NCBI RefSeq assembly: GCF_905220565.1
Contig: NC_059398.1
Span: 5,541,177 to 5,605,176, forward strand
DNA from: Melitaea cinxia
Lineage: Eukaryota; Arthropoda; Insecta; Lepidoptera; Nymphalidae
Direction of reading: 5' to 3'
Length of the DNA stretch: 64,000 bases
In this document: positions 10,229-21,463 of the stretch, one piece after another
Position numbering within the stretch: position 1 is the stretch's first letter
Layout: the number at the start of each line of letters is the position of its first letter
Program-made: the position numbers and the translations under genes
Notes under the pieces: generated by a model
What the model saw: the letters and a program-made list of their open reading frames with translations, nothing else
What the model was told of the DNA's origin: nothing
Database searches by the model: none

Positions 10229-11617
10229 GTTGGCGTCCTGTCGTGTTGGCACATTGGCGTGTTGGCGTGTTGGCGCATTGGCGTGTTGGCGTGTTGGCGT
10301 GTTGGCGCATTGGCGTATTGGCGTGTTGGCGTATTGGCGTGTTGGCGTATTGGCACATTGGGGTGTTGGCGCATTGGCGTATTGGCGTGTTGGCGTGTTG
10401 GCGTATTGGCGTGTTGGCGTATTGGCGTGTTGGCATGTTGGCGTGTTGGACTGTTGGCGTGTTGGCGTATTGGCACATTGACGTGTTGGCGCATTAGCGT
10501 ATTGGCGTGTTGACCTGTTGGCTTGTTGGCGTGTTGGCGTATTGGCACATTGGCGTGTTGGCGTATTGGCACATTGGCGTGTTGGCGTATTGGCGTGTTG
10601 GCGTGTTGGCGTATTGGAGTGTTGGCGTGTTGGAGTGTTGACGTGTTGGCGCATTGGCGTGTTGGCGTGTTGGCTTTTGACATGTTGTCGTATTGGCACA
10701 TTGGCGTGTTGGCATATTGGCACATTGGCATGTTGGCGCATTGGCGTATTGGCGTATTGGCGTGTTGGCGTGTTGGCGTGTTGGCATATTGGCGTGTTGG
10801 CGTGTTAGCGTGTTAGCATATTGGCGTGTTGGCATGTTGGCGTGTTGGACTGTTGGCGTGTTGGCGTTGGCACATTGGCGTGTTGGCGCATTGGTGTGTT
10901 GGAGTTTTGGCGTGTTGGCGTATTGGCGTGTTGGCGTGTTGGCGTATTGGTGTGTTGACACGTTGGCGTGTTGGACTGTTGGCGTGTTGGCGTATTGGCA
11001 CAATGGCGTGTTGGCGCATTGGCGTATTGGCGTGTTGACGTATTGGCGTGTTGTTTTGACGTGTTGGTGTATTGACGTGTTGGCGTATTGGCGTGTTGGC
11101 GTATTAGCGTGTTGGTATGTTGGCGTGTTGGACTGTTAGCGTGTTGGCGCATTGGCGTGTTGGCGTGTTGGCATATTGGCGTGTTGGCATGTTGGCGTGT
11201 TGGACTGTTGGCGTGTTGGCGTGTTGGCATGTTAGGGTATTGGCACATTGGCGTATTGGCGTGTTGGCGCATTGGCGTGTTGGAGTGTTGGCGTGTTGGC
11301 GTATTGGCACATTGGCGTGTTGGCGTGTTGGCGCATTGGCGTATTGGCGTGTTGGCGTATTGGCGTGTTGGCGTATTGGCTTGTTGGCGTATTGGCGTGT
11401 TGGCATGTTGGCGTGTTGGACTGTTGGCGTGTTGGCGCATTAGCGTGGTGGCGTGTTGGCATATTGGCGTGTAGGCATGTTGGCGTGTTGGACTGTTGGC
11501 GTGTTGGCGTGTTGACGTATTGGCACATTGGCGTGTTGGCGTGTTGGCGCATTGGCGTATTGGAGTGTTGGTGTGTTGGAATTTTGGCATGTTGGCGTGT
11601 TGGCGTATTGGCGTGTT
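10229..11617. repeat. 8-bp minisatellite (GTGTTGGC and variants), about 170 copies
   Basis: The array is built from 8-bp units GTGTTGGC, GTATTGGC, GCATTGGC and ACATTGGC, with rarer variants such as GTGTTGGA and CTGTTGGC. Longer blocks such as GTGTTGGACTGTTGGCGTG recur irregularly (near 10443, 10843, 11123, 11193, 11413 and 11483), showing expansion by block duplication. Because 8 is not a multiple of 3 and no phase of the common unit contains a stop, all six frames are largely open. The many frames here (VLACWRVG on plus, ANTPTRQH on minus) are artefacts. The plus strand is G/T-rich and the minus strand A/C-rich. Confidence 0.95.
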
Positions 11618-11814
11618 TAAGTTAAGTGGACAATAAAAAAAATATCGATGTTTCCGAATTTCAGTAATTTTCTAATATGCAATGAAACAAAACTAATGAA
11701 TGAAAACTATTGCTAACGGGCGTCAGATGTAGCTCGGACGACGACCACTGACTACTGCGCTCAGTCAGGCGTTATACACATTATATAATTTATATGTAGA
11801 AAGCCTCTAGAGTT

Positions 11815-11946
11815 ATCTCTATCGTCACCAATCCGCCTGCCCACCGTGGTGACTATGGCAAACACATATGAGGAGCTTGAACTTGCGGAGGCCTATGTCC
11901 AGCAGTAGACTATATCAAGCTAAAGTGAAGATGATGATGATGATGA
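11815..11946 (+). mobile_element. LINE 3' tail with GAT repeat
   Basis: Reads GTCACCAATCCGCCTGCCCA, GTGGTGACTATGGCAAACAC, GAGGCCTATGTCCAGCAGTA and ends in (GAT)n. It is the 3' tail of a LINE whose relatives are at 33160-33480 and 59590-59822. Confidence 0.65.
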
Positions 11947-11984
11947 ACACGGAATCGACTATCTGTTTAAGCGTTATATCAAGT

Positions 11985-12056
11985 CAGTCAGTCAGTCCAC
12001 TGCTGGACAAAGGCCTCACTGAGTTCGCGCAAGACATCCCGGTATTCCGCAATATA
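11985..12056 (-). mobile_element. RTE-type LINE 3' tail fragment
   Basis: CAGTCCACTGCTGGACAAAG, GAGTTCGCGCAAGACATCCC and GGTATTCCGCAAT match the 3' end of the RTE element at 43660 onward, same orientation. Confidence 0.65.
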
Positions 12057-12078
12057 ACAATATATTTATATATAATTA

Positions 12079-13283
12079 CTAGCTGTGCCCGCGGCTTCGC
12101 CCGCGTTTAAATCAGTGAGTCACAAAGTTTTCCCGGCAAACTTCCAGTGTAACTCAAAATCTCATCAAAATCGGCTTAATCGTTCCGTAAACCTTCCTCT
12201 TGAAGCCCTCTCTGCATTGGTAAAACCGCATGAAAAGCCGTTCAGTAAATTTTGAGGGAATCGATCACATACACTTTTGGGGACTTATTGTTATAATACA
12301 CTAACTGTTGCCCGCGACTACGTTCGCGTGGATATGAAGATATGCATTACTATCAAGATGTTTAAGCAAATTATTTTTTTATTTCAGTCACTTGAAATGC
12401 TTATCACGATGAGTAATTTTTTAAGAGGCAAAATTTAGTATAATTTATTAGTTATTTTTATAAAACCTCTCTATACACCACATTTTTAGTTTTATTTTCA
12501 GGCTGCAGTATAAATAACCTAGCAGGCGAACTTATAGCTGCTGTATATGTTTCATACAAACTATCAACCCCAATCAAACCCCCTTAGCAGTGGAATATCA
12601 AAAAATCCGTTCTTAGCGGACGTTTACTAACTATAACCTACCTCCCTGCTAAATTTCATCTTTGTCCATCCTGGATGGATGGACCATCCAGCGGTTTTTG
12701 AGTTCTCGTGATGAGTGAGTCAGTGACCTTTCTCTTTTATATATATATAGATTATGATGCATTATTTGGACTCCTTTTCACCATCTATAGAGCATACATT
12801 TTAAATTTCGTCTCTTACTTTAAAAACATAGGCCTTTCATACAAACTTCCGACCCCCGTTTTATCTTTTACGTCCTATACAAAACCTACTTGCCAAAGTA
12901 CGAGTCAACCTACCATCCCTCGTTTTAACCCCAAAAGGGAGTTGGTTTCTAAAGATACATTATTTGGACATCTTCTCATCATCTATAAGGTATACGTTTT
13001 AAATTTCAAGTCTCTTACTTCAAAAACATGGGACTTTCACACAAACTTCCAACCCCCGTTTTACCCCCTTAAGGGTCGAATTTTGTGAAATTCTTAGCGG
13101 ATGTCTACGCCCTATAATTTCCAACCCCCGTTTTACCCCCTTAGGGATCGTTTTTCATAAAATCCGTTCTTAGCGGATGCCTACGTCTTATAAAGAGCCT
13201 ACCTGCAAAATTTCAAGTTTTCAGGTGTTATAGTTTTGGAGATTTCGTGATGAGTGACCTTTCGCATTTATATATATTATAGA
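12079..13283 (-). mobile_element. Long non-autonomous Helitron
   Basis: Minus-strand copy of the same long family as 62442-63672. It runs from CTAG plus the CGGGCGAAGCCGCGG hairpin at 12079 to the 5' end around 13270-13283. Internal landmarks include a second terminus (GCCCGCGACTACGTTCGCG near 12310), an internal 5'-like end near 12735 and CCCCCGTTTTACCCCCTTA blocks. It looks like two related elements joined end to end. A 126-codon frame inside is not a gene. Confidence 0.7.
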
Positions 13284-13456
13284 TATATCATAGATGAAGT
13301 AAAAAAAAGTAGATAATGCGCGCCCTTTGTTGTTAGTGAAGCCACAAAACTCGGCTCCTTCAAGTAAACACACGCGCTCACGCACACATATGCATCAAAC
13401 TACGCTCATTTTCGTTAGTATCTCACGAGGCCTCGTACAGTAACTTTGCCTATAAA

Positions 13457-14290
13457 ATGCCGTTCTTTTGTAATTAAATGGTGCAAAAACAATACCAAAG
13501 TGAACAAAAAGTCTGAAGAAATATCGTTTCACACGTAAATACATACAAAACTTTATATTTTTTGTTATTCCAAAATAATATTGAGGTTATTCGGAACTTA
13601 TAATTTCTATGCCCCGAAATGACGTACTGAGGGAGTGTTACCAGTAATTTTTATTTCCATTACCCCAAAATGCGGGTAAGTAAATTGTAGGCAATCATAG
13701 AAAAATAATTAAGTAGAAAGTGGACATCATTATTGTGTTTTTTTTATTTTTATCGTGTGATTTTATGTTTTACCTAAATTGAAGTCAATATGAATTTTCA
13801 ACTCGTTTTTGTCTGTTTAAATTTGTGAATTAACTACTCATATTTTACTATTAAATATCATGATTTTAGGTTTCCAACGAATATTTTAATAGGAGATAGA
13901 TAGAATAGGTAGCTGCTGTGCGACTGAGCTGAAATGAACTACAACGACAGCCATCCTCATCTAGTGTGGTTTGTTCAAACCATTTTGATAAAGCTGACAT
14001 GTACGGTACAAAACGTGGACTTCGCAGAGTACCATCACGTATATACTACTACTTACTACTAGGTATTTTAATGTTGAATTTTTTGTTCTAGGACCTACCG
14101 GATGAGTCTTAAATTAGTCGTTAACCAAGATTCAATCTTTGATACACCTAGAAAACATAAACTAAGAGAAAAGTTAAAAAAACAGGAACTTTATTTAAAA
14201 AAAAATGTAAAAAAATTAAATCATTACAGCAAAGAGTTAGACGTCTTTAAAACAGGAACTTGCCCTTCAGAGAAATCATCAATTACTTAA
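13457..14290 (+). pseudogene. THAP-domain gene or transposase relic, three exons
   Basis: Three pieces can be joined in order. Exon 1 (13457-13534) begins ATGCCGTTC and, after a +1 frameshift, reads VIKWCKNNTKVNKKSEEISF, then H; the donor GTAAAT follows. Exon 2 starts after TTTTAG at 13870. Across the junction the frame gives ISFHTFPTNILIGDR, the THAP core. In-frame stops follow, then CSNHFDKADMYGTKRGLRRV-type sequence (the CxxHF part of THAP), ending at a GT at 14039. Exon 3 (14092-14290, after TTCTAG) holds a Lys/Leu-rich coiled-coil-like frame of 62 codons from 14102. THAP domains bind DNA as C2CH zinc fingers and occur in P-element-like transposases and host factors. The frameshift and stops make this copy non-functional. 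Which parent it came from is not decided. Confidence 0.65.
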
Positions 14291-14762
14291 AAACGCAATT
14301 TTCATTGACACAGATTTATATAATTCATTAAATCAAAACATGGCTGCAATAGATTTATTTAACAATTTGAAGCAAAAAAGGAGTAAATATATTTTAAACT
14401 ATAAACAGATTTTTATTTTCGCATACCCATTTTACCTATATTAAATTAATTGTGTTTAATCCCATTTAATAAAATTTTCAGGGACTTTTTTTAAAAAGTG
14501 TCAACACTTCACTCACTCACACATATTTAAAAAAGTGGATTCACTTTTTTGTTCTAAGTGCGTTATCTATTCTTTTTACTTGATCTATGAGATATATATA
14601 GAATATAGATTAGGTATATCAAAAGTAAATCCATTCCACTTGTCCAATGCTACTCGCAGACATAAAATCTATTTTATATGAAATTGAATAAAAACATTTG
14701 TAACTGGTTGTTTGAATCCAGAAAATAAATTATAAAAAAAGAATTATAATTATATATATTAA
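14291..14762. other. AT-rich stretch after THAP relic
   Basis: Could include the 3' remainder of the THAP-containing unit. No further domain was recognised. Confidence 0.35.
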
Positions 14763-15075
14763 CTAGCTGTGCCCGCGACTTCGTCGCGTTCGTCCGCGTG
14801 TAATTTGACAAAACAGTTATTGTTCAGTTCGCAGAGTTAAATAAATAAATTTCTATAATAAAAGTAGCCTAATTTACTCCTTACTACATCAGCTATCTTC
14901 CAGTGAAAGTCCCGTCAAAATCAGTCCAGCCGTTTCAGAGATTAGCCGGAACAAACAGAAAGACAGACTGACAAAAATCTTAAAAAATGTTATTTTGGTA
15001 TATGTACCGTGTACACATCCATAAGCATTTAGTAAAAAGCGGTTATTTTAATATTACAAACAGACACTCCAATTT
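14763..15075 (-). mobile_element. Non-autonomous Helitron, short family
   Basis: CTAGCTGTGCCCGCGACTTC at the plus-strand start and ACAAACAGACACTCCAATTT near the other end match 5250-5588. The 5' terminus has been replaced by an AGAT microsatellite, so the far boundary is approximate. Confidence 0.7.
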
Positions 15076-15096
15076 TAGATAGATAGATAGATAGAA
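15076..15096. repeat. (AGAT)n microsatellite
   Basis: About five tandem AGAT units sit at the old 5' end of the preceding Helitron. Confidence 0.8.
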
Positions 15097-16772
15097 TATG
15101 CTTTATTACATGTTATCATCACAGACCTTAAGATAACCTATACCTGTACTTAAAATATTATTATCCTTTGGTGGACTGTCAGGATCACTTTTGAATTGTC
15201 AAAGCAATAGCTATGCTTGCTACCAACAATTTGGAACGGGGTTTCTGAATCCACAACCGACAAAATACTCAGTATGTCTATTTTCACAATTTTCGTCACT
15301 AATACTTATATTTATTTATTGCTTAAAATTATTTTGTCTAAATGTTAACATGTGCCAAGTCGACGAATTTTTGTCAGCTACATATACCTACACATATATA
15401 TTTTTTTGTTAATTATATTAACAACATCCACGGTCTCTTAGTTGTCCACGCCATTTGTACTACATAAAATATATGTTTTATTATAGACGTGTGTTTTTTT
15501 TACAATAGTTTAACTCCTACACATATTTTATGACCTATAATATCTTTTTCGTAAGAATGTAAGAAATTTAAACGTATTTCGAAATATGAAAATGCAGAGA
15601 GTACTTACTACTTTTCTGAAATTCCTAAGTGATTGTAAAATACATAGTATAGCAAGGCGCAACTAGTACAGACAACAGCTTCAGCTAAATTTTATGTTCT
15701 AATTTTTAAATATATATTCTATAGCACAAAAAAGAAACTTCGGAGTTAAAACCTATTTTGATATAAATTACTTATTCGAACCTTAATTTCTGTCTAAATA
15801 AAAAATATTAAGTCCTGCAAAACATTGGTATATAAATAGAGAAAGACAAGTATTCTCATTCTAAGTGGTAACATACAATAAGATATTGTAATATTGTTGT
15901 GTATTGGAAAAAAGATATAGGATAACTAATTCTTACTTAATTTGAATACAGTTTTTCAATTCTTTGTGATTCGTAAGACCTTACACCATATTTCTACTCA
16001 TTGTAAACCATTTTTATGACGTGTGTTGCCGTCAGAACTAATAGCATCAAGACCAAAATATGGTAAAAACACAACTGAAAAATGGAAATGCCCAACGTAT
16101 CAGCCGTCATCGTTGACCGTTTAAAGATGACTAGATGTTTTCACCTGGCTGCCGTATAGCCCATAGCCTTCCTTAATAAATAGGTTTTTTCAAATCAGTA
16201 TTATTTCATATTTTACCAGTGGGTGTATCGAGAATAGTGCGTTCCAATAAAATAGCGAACTAACTTTTGGTTATTATATCATAGTTTATATTGACGATTT
16301 AATAAAGTAGTTATATTTAGAAAGGTAAAACTACGTTTCGAAAGAACTTTATATTCGTTTCGGAAGACAGACGTCCTCGTATCGTTGTAAACACGTCAAC
16401 AATGTTTGATCTCCGACGACATTTGACTAGTTATTCTTTCTTAATTTACGTTCTGAAAAAATATTTATTTCGAGAATACATGTCATCAATTAATTTACAC
16501 TTCCCTCGTTTTAGTTTATGACAAATATTTCAACGACGTCAATTTATATTTAAAAAAAATATATTTTGCTTTTAAAATCCTACGACAACTCATTAAACTT
16601 CGTGAAAAATGTGTTGATATTTTTGTCCCTTTATACGAGCAATTTTTTATTATAGAATTCCTACTCTTATATAATATGTATATTGATAACATAGTTTCTC
16701 AGTAGTGGTAGCTTTACATGCCGATTCAGTTCAATTCTTAGAAGAATTGAGTAAAGTTTTATTAATTATCTT
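15097..16772. other. AT-rich intergenic stretch
   Basis: A 73-codon frame at 15191-15412 has no recognisable domain and ends in low-complexity sequence, so it is not called. TAGCCCATAGCCTTCCTTAA near 16155 resembles a dispersed lepidopteran repeat. Nothing else was recognised. Confidence 0.4.
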
Positions 16773-17048
16773 TGCTTGTGAACGAAAAAAAACCAACTCC
16801 AATTAAATGGGCCAGTAATACAACGTAGGTAGATGAAACAATAGTCAAGTAAATACACTTTATCAAGAATTACACAAAAAATTGTTCTCAGTTATCGATC
16901 AATTTAAATAGGACTACAAAACAAACATCAGCCTTCGATTAAAACAAGAATCATCGAAATCGGGCCACCAAGTCAAAAACTCTGAGGAAACATGTAAAAA
17001 AAATCTATAGTCGAATTGAGAAACTCCTCTTTTTTAAATCAGTTAAAA
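16773..17048 (+). mobile_element. AACCGACTTC-family repeat, diverged short copy
   Basis: Starts GTGAACGAAAAAAAACCAAC, contains CATCAGCCTTCGATTAAAAC and ends ACTCCTCTTTTTTAAATCAG, then TTAAAAAT. The middle 300 bp of the family are missing. Confidence 0.6.
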
Positions 17049-18343
17049 ATCGAAATTTATTGCGGCTCAAACCGTGAATAACTGAGTCAAACCAAAGATT
17101 TCCTTACCGCTAAACTGTCAAGGATTACTAGTCAGATGGGATCTGTTGTCCGACTTCATTAGCTCCTATTGTATGATCAGTGTTTTACATCCCTATTCCC
17201 CTAATGTCACTAACGGCTGAATACTGGGAGTATAAGGATTTTAGTTATAAACAGTGGAAAATACATTTTTAATCAGTAAATGTATCTCGTCAAGTAGATA
17301 AGTATTAATAGACGCCTTATATAACATCGCTTTAAGACAAATAGACATTGTATAAAAGACCGCAACCATCGCGAATAAAGTCGCAGCAGCAGTCAGTCTG
17401 AAATAACATGTTAATCGATGTCATAAATATATCTAATACCGTTTTATTTACATTAATTTAGTTGAATCAGAGTCACAGATAAAACAGACACAGCATCGAC
17501 GCGCTTTTAATTTAGGTCAGAATCGACATGTACTTTTAGAAATCTCGTCTATTTAATAAAGTAAATACATACTTGCAAATGCCCACGGCTTCGCTGGCAT
17601 AAAAATTGATAGTCTTTTTTTTTAATAGTTGAAATAGCCTACAATCGTAGTATAACAATTTACAAACTGTTCGTATATGACATTTGACATTTATTATTAT
17701 TTACCTTTTGGACTTGCTTTCAACTACGCTTTATGCAAAAGTCTTGACCCTAAGGTGTTCTCAAACTATTTTTAAGTAATTTCACTATTTCAGTAAAACG
17801 AAGTAATCTCTTATTTTTACCATTCAAAATTTTCGCAAACATGTGGGTCTCATTTTTAATCAGTAGTCCACAATTAAAAATTTTAAGATTTCAAGCTTCA
17901 AAAATGACGAACTTTCAATTTAAACTTTCAACTTTTATTTTTCCCCTTTAAGGGTGAATTATTCACGAAAGCTGAAATACGTATTTATTCATTTTTAATC
18001 TGTACTACAAAAATTAAATCACATGATTCTCAATTTGATAAAATGATAGACTTGTCATACCAAACTTAAACCCATATAACTGCTTAGAGGTGTATTTTTC
18101 AAACTCTATTCATAGTAAACATCTATTAACTAACTTGTAGTGTTTGTAGCACAAAAATTTAAAGAATTTTATAAAAACTGAAGGGCGTTCTTACAAATTT
18201 GCGACAGTCTTTAGACCACCTTAATCCGGTCCTGTCGCATTTAGTAGACATCTACTCGTACTAACTATAAACTACTTTTTGAGAAATGTCAACTTCTTAG
18301 CAATAAAAACTTAATGATTTGTATAAAATCTATACTTATCTGT
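17049..18343. other. Intergenic stretch, no gene
   Basis: TATAAAAGACCGCAACC near 17354 and AATAAAGTCGCAGC downstream resemble an LTR promoter and poly(A) signal, but no terminal repeats or TSD could be matched. No other feature was recognised. Confidence 0.3.
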
Positions 18344-18530
18344 TCTTGTGGGTCTCCCACCGTTCCTTAGAGAGCACGTTGAACTGTTGGTCCCGTTTGT
18401 TATCATAAAAATCTGATAGCGATCGTTACTCATAGTAGGGAATAGAACCCGCAGTGGAGTAGAGTGGTGGATCAAGCTCAAATACTTCTCCTACATGGAG
18501 AAATAGGCCTATGCCCAGCTATGAGGTGTG
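18344..18530 (+). mobile_element. tRNA-derived SINE (family 1), 3' part
   Basis: Matches the body of the 28139-28495 copy: GTGGGTCTCCCACCGT, GATAGCGATCGTTACTCATA, AGTAGGGAATA and AGGCCTATGCCCAG. Confidence 0.65.
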
Positions 18531-19193
18531 GGATCTTAGTAGACGTCTACTAATTTATTAACTGTCATTTTGTCAAATTTGAAGCTCTACAAAGTATTAG
18601 AATTCTTAAACGAAAAGCAGCTAGAATTGGTTCAGCAATGAGCAATATTTTTAAAATTTTCGACATTTTATTGTACAACATTAATTCATAACAGGAAACT
18701 GTATGTCTTCATTATAAATTTTAGTTAGAATTAATTTTGCAGTGATAAATGGTTACAAAGTATCACATAAATAAAATATAATCATAATGAATGAATGGTC
18801 TCAAATCACTCAAACAAAACAAAATATATAATAATTTATCAGACGCAACTATATATACGTTCGACTCCTAACTACGTTCACGATCTAGATTACGTTTCTC
18901 GTGAAAAAAGTCATAGCCCATTTTTTTAATTTGACTTTGTTTAAATAACTGAGCTACTTTGATAGACTAGTTCACCATGATACATTCCGTGTAGTTAGGA
19001 ACCAAACACTATATGTGACATTGAAAAAATTTAATGTACTTTACATAGTCAGTTCTACACGACGTTATTAGGTTATCTACCTACATATATATATGGACAC
19101 TCATAATCAAAAAAAGTTTTATATGCAGGAACAAAAAAGCTCGTACAAAAGCTATTTAGATTCCGTGTTGTTTTATATTTTTAAACGACTTCA

Positions 19194-19805
19194 ATAATTG
19201 TGTTTGCTCGCAAACGAAAAAAAAAACCGACTTCAATTACATCGACAAGTAATACAACGTAGATCGACGAAAAAAATAGTCAAGTAACTACGCGTTATCA
19301 AAGATTACTCAAAAAGCAGTTATCAGATCTCGATAAAATTTATATGTGACCACATGATAAACATCAGCTTTCGATTAAATTAAAAATTATCAAAATCGGT
19401 ACACCCAGTAAAAAGTTATTACGGATTTTCGAGAGTTTCCCTCGATTTCTCTGGTATCCCATCATCAGATCCTGGTTTCCTTATCACGGTACCAAACTAA
19501 GGATATCCCCTTTCCAACAAAAAAAGAATTATCAAAATCGGTACATCCAGTAGAAAGTTATGCGGTATAATACAACGTAGATCGACAAAAAAAGCGTCAA
19601 GTAAAAACGCATTATTAGATATAACTCGAAAAGTAGTTGTTAGATCTCAAATAAATTTAAATGGGACCAATGCACACACCACCTTTCGATTGAAACAAAA
19701 TTTGTCGAAATCGGTCTACCCGGTCAAATGTTCTGATGTAACATACATAAAAAAAAAATACAGTCGAATTGAGAACCTCCTCCTTTTTTGGAAGTCGGTT
19801 AAAAA
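19194..19805 (+). mobile_element. AACCGACTTC-family repeat, full length
   Basis: Runs from AATTGTGTTTGCTCGCAAAC through CCGACTTCAATTACATCG to CTCCTCCTTTTTTGGAAGTC, then GGTTAAAAA. Subregions carry CGGTACACCCAGTAAAAAGT and CATCATCAGATCCTGGTTTC. The frame at 19690-19899 spans the end of this copy and is not a gene. Confidence 0.8.
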
Positions 19806-19849
19806 AACGAGGAAGTTACTCAATTATCATCAATCAAACGTACATATTT

Positions 19850-20236
19850 TTTTTAATGTATGTTCGGGGATAACGCCGTCGTTTATGAACCGATTTTAAT
19901 AATTCTCTTTTTGTTGGAAAGGAAATATCCCTAGTTTGGTATCATGATAAGGAAACCAGGATCTGATGATGGGATCCCAAAGAAATCGAGGGAAACTCTC
20001 TAAAATCCGCATAACTTTTTACTGGGTGTACCGATTTTGATGATTTTTAATTTAATCGAAAGCCGATGTTTATCACGTGGTCACATTTAAATTTCTCGAG
20101 ATCTGATTACAACTTTTGGAGTAATCTTTGATAATGCGTATTTACTTCAATATTTTTTCGTCTACCTACGTTGTATTACTTGACGATATAATTGAAGTCG
20201 GTTTTTCTTCGTTTGCCTGCAAACACAATTATTATT
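19850..20236 (-). mobile_element. AACCGACTTC-family repeat in opposite orientation
   Basis: Begins inside the family on the minus strand and ends GAAGTCGGTTTTTCTTCGTT, then TGCCTGCAAACACAATTATT. With the preceding copy it forms an inverted pair only about 45 bp apart. Confidence 0.75.
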
Positions 20237-20341
20237 TTTATTTTTTTATTGTTCTCGTTATTTATCATTTATTGTGCCTAAATTTCTGCCGGTGTCATAC
20301 TTTGGGTCTAATTATACAATATTACTTATTAAATTGGGGCA

Positions 20342-20531
20342 GGTCATAAGCTTTATGCTGAGGCGAGGTGGCGAATTCTAGCGCGACCCCTCTCGCCCCA
20401 CCCAGTCAGATGACTGCTAACACGTGGTGGTTTTTAGTCAGTAGGAGTCTGACATAACCCTCTGGCGCCCCGCGCTGGAGGGTATCCATGATGGATTTTC
20501 CCCACGTAAAAAAAAAGGTCATACGCTTTAT
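20342..20531 (+). mobile_element. 160-bp SINE-like retroposon with TSD
   Basis: The insert is 20357-20516 and ends ATTTTCCCCACG, TA and a run of A. It is flanked by GGTCATAAGCTTTAT (20342-20356) and GGTCATACGCTTTAT (20517-20531), a 15-bp TSD with one mismatch. The 160-bp length and start (GGCGAGGTGGCGAAT) match the copy at 47963-48122. No standard tRNA B box is visible. Confidence 0.85.
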
Positions 20532-20769
20532 AACGCCTATTCGACAACGTTGGTATTCTTATAATTCAATTTCTTACCTTCATAACATTTTTTTGTAAAG
20601 CACTTTTCATATTGAACTATAATTTATTTATATCATTTATACTTAATTATTTATTTAAGTATTAATCACATTAATAAACCTTTCTACTCCTTTTAACGCC
20701 ATTCTTTTTTTTTTTTAATTTTTTAAAATATTTCTTAGTCGCTTCTACGTAATCAAAGAAATCACTAAA

Positions 20770-21235
20770 AAAAATAAACAAAAAACCCGCCTGCGTGAAG
20801 AATAACTAATAGAAAATCAACTGAAAAAGCTGGAACAAGATAAAAATTCAATATGCACACAAAGTCAGCGAAATAAATAGAAACAATATCAAACATTTTG
20901 TGCTGTACATTTAAAATATATTAATACGGTAGTCCTTCGAAACTTTATGCAACGTCGTACATAAAAAAAATGCTGTCGGAGACATGCACAAAGAGAGAAT
21001 GATTTGACATATCCTTCAATTTCATGCCTCCGACTGCATATTATCTACGACGTTGCATAAAGTTTCGAAGGACTACCGTATTAATATATTTTAAATGTAC
21101 AGTACAAAATGTTTGATATTGTTTCTGTTTATTTCGCTGACTTTGTGTGCATATTGAATTTTTATCTTGTTCCAGCTTTTTCAGTTGATTTTCTATTAGT
21201 TATTCTTCACGCAGGCGGGTTTTTTGTTTATTTTT
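20770..21235. repeat. Near-perfect inverted repeat, arms about 215 bp, 36-nt loop
   Basis: The left arm is 20770-20986 and the right arm 21023-21235. Over about 190 bp from the outer ends to CGTCGTA (20959/21046) I find only two differences, both transitions that become G-U wobble pairs in a plus-strand transcript. The inner 25 bp are less well matched but rejoin at GTCGGAG/CTCCGAC. Any transcript across it would fold into a long hairpin. It lies directly downstream of the helicase fragment at 21278-21463. Confidence 0.95.
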
Positions 21236-21277
21236 AATTATTATTTTATTTATGTCTTTTTAGTCAGACAAATTACG

Positions 21278-21463
21278 TTATCGGTTCAATTCATTAAAAC
21301 AGTTTACATCATGTGGTTGATTAAGTAATTTTTTAGGGTCAAAAGAACTGATAGCAAGCCCGGAGAAAGATCTCACTCTGCTCAAAGCAACGTAAGCCTG
21401 ACCTTTAGCAAATAGGTGACTGCTTAAGTCAACAACTATTAGTTTTAATATAATGAAATTATT
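21278..21463 (-). pseudogene. Helitron (PIF1-like) helicase C-terminal fragment
   Basis: The minus-strand frame ending at TAA (21278-21280) reads VVDLSSHLFAKGQAYVALSR, then VRSFSGLAISSFDPKKLLNQ, then PHDVNCFNELNR. FxxGQxYVALSRVRS is the final conserved motif (motif VI region) of PIF1-family helicases as found in Helitron RepHel proteins. Only the last 60 or so codons remain. Upstream sequence is AT-rich with no Rep or other helicase motifs. It is a relic of an autonomous Helitron and stops 43 bp before the long inverted repeat. Confidence 0.75.

Noticed and set aside
9950..11625. Many overlapping frames of 68-261 codons on both strands
   Set aside because: They are translations of the 8-bp minisatellite (VLACWRVG, ANTPTRQH). 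The common unit has no stop in any phase, so open frames are expected.
17117..17453. Solo LTR starting TGTCAAGG and ending TTTACA with TATAAAAG and AATAAA
   Set aside because: No matching direct repeat at the flanks and no second LTR copy seen; evidence is too weak.
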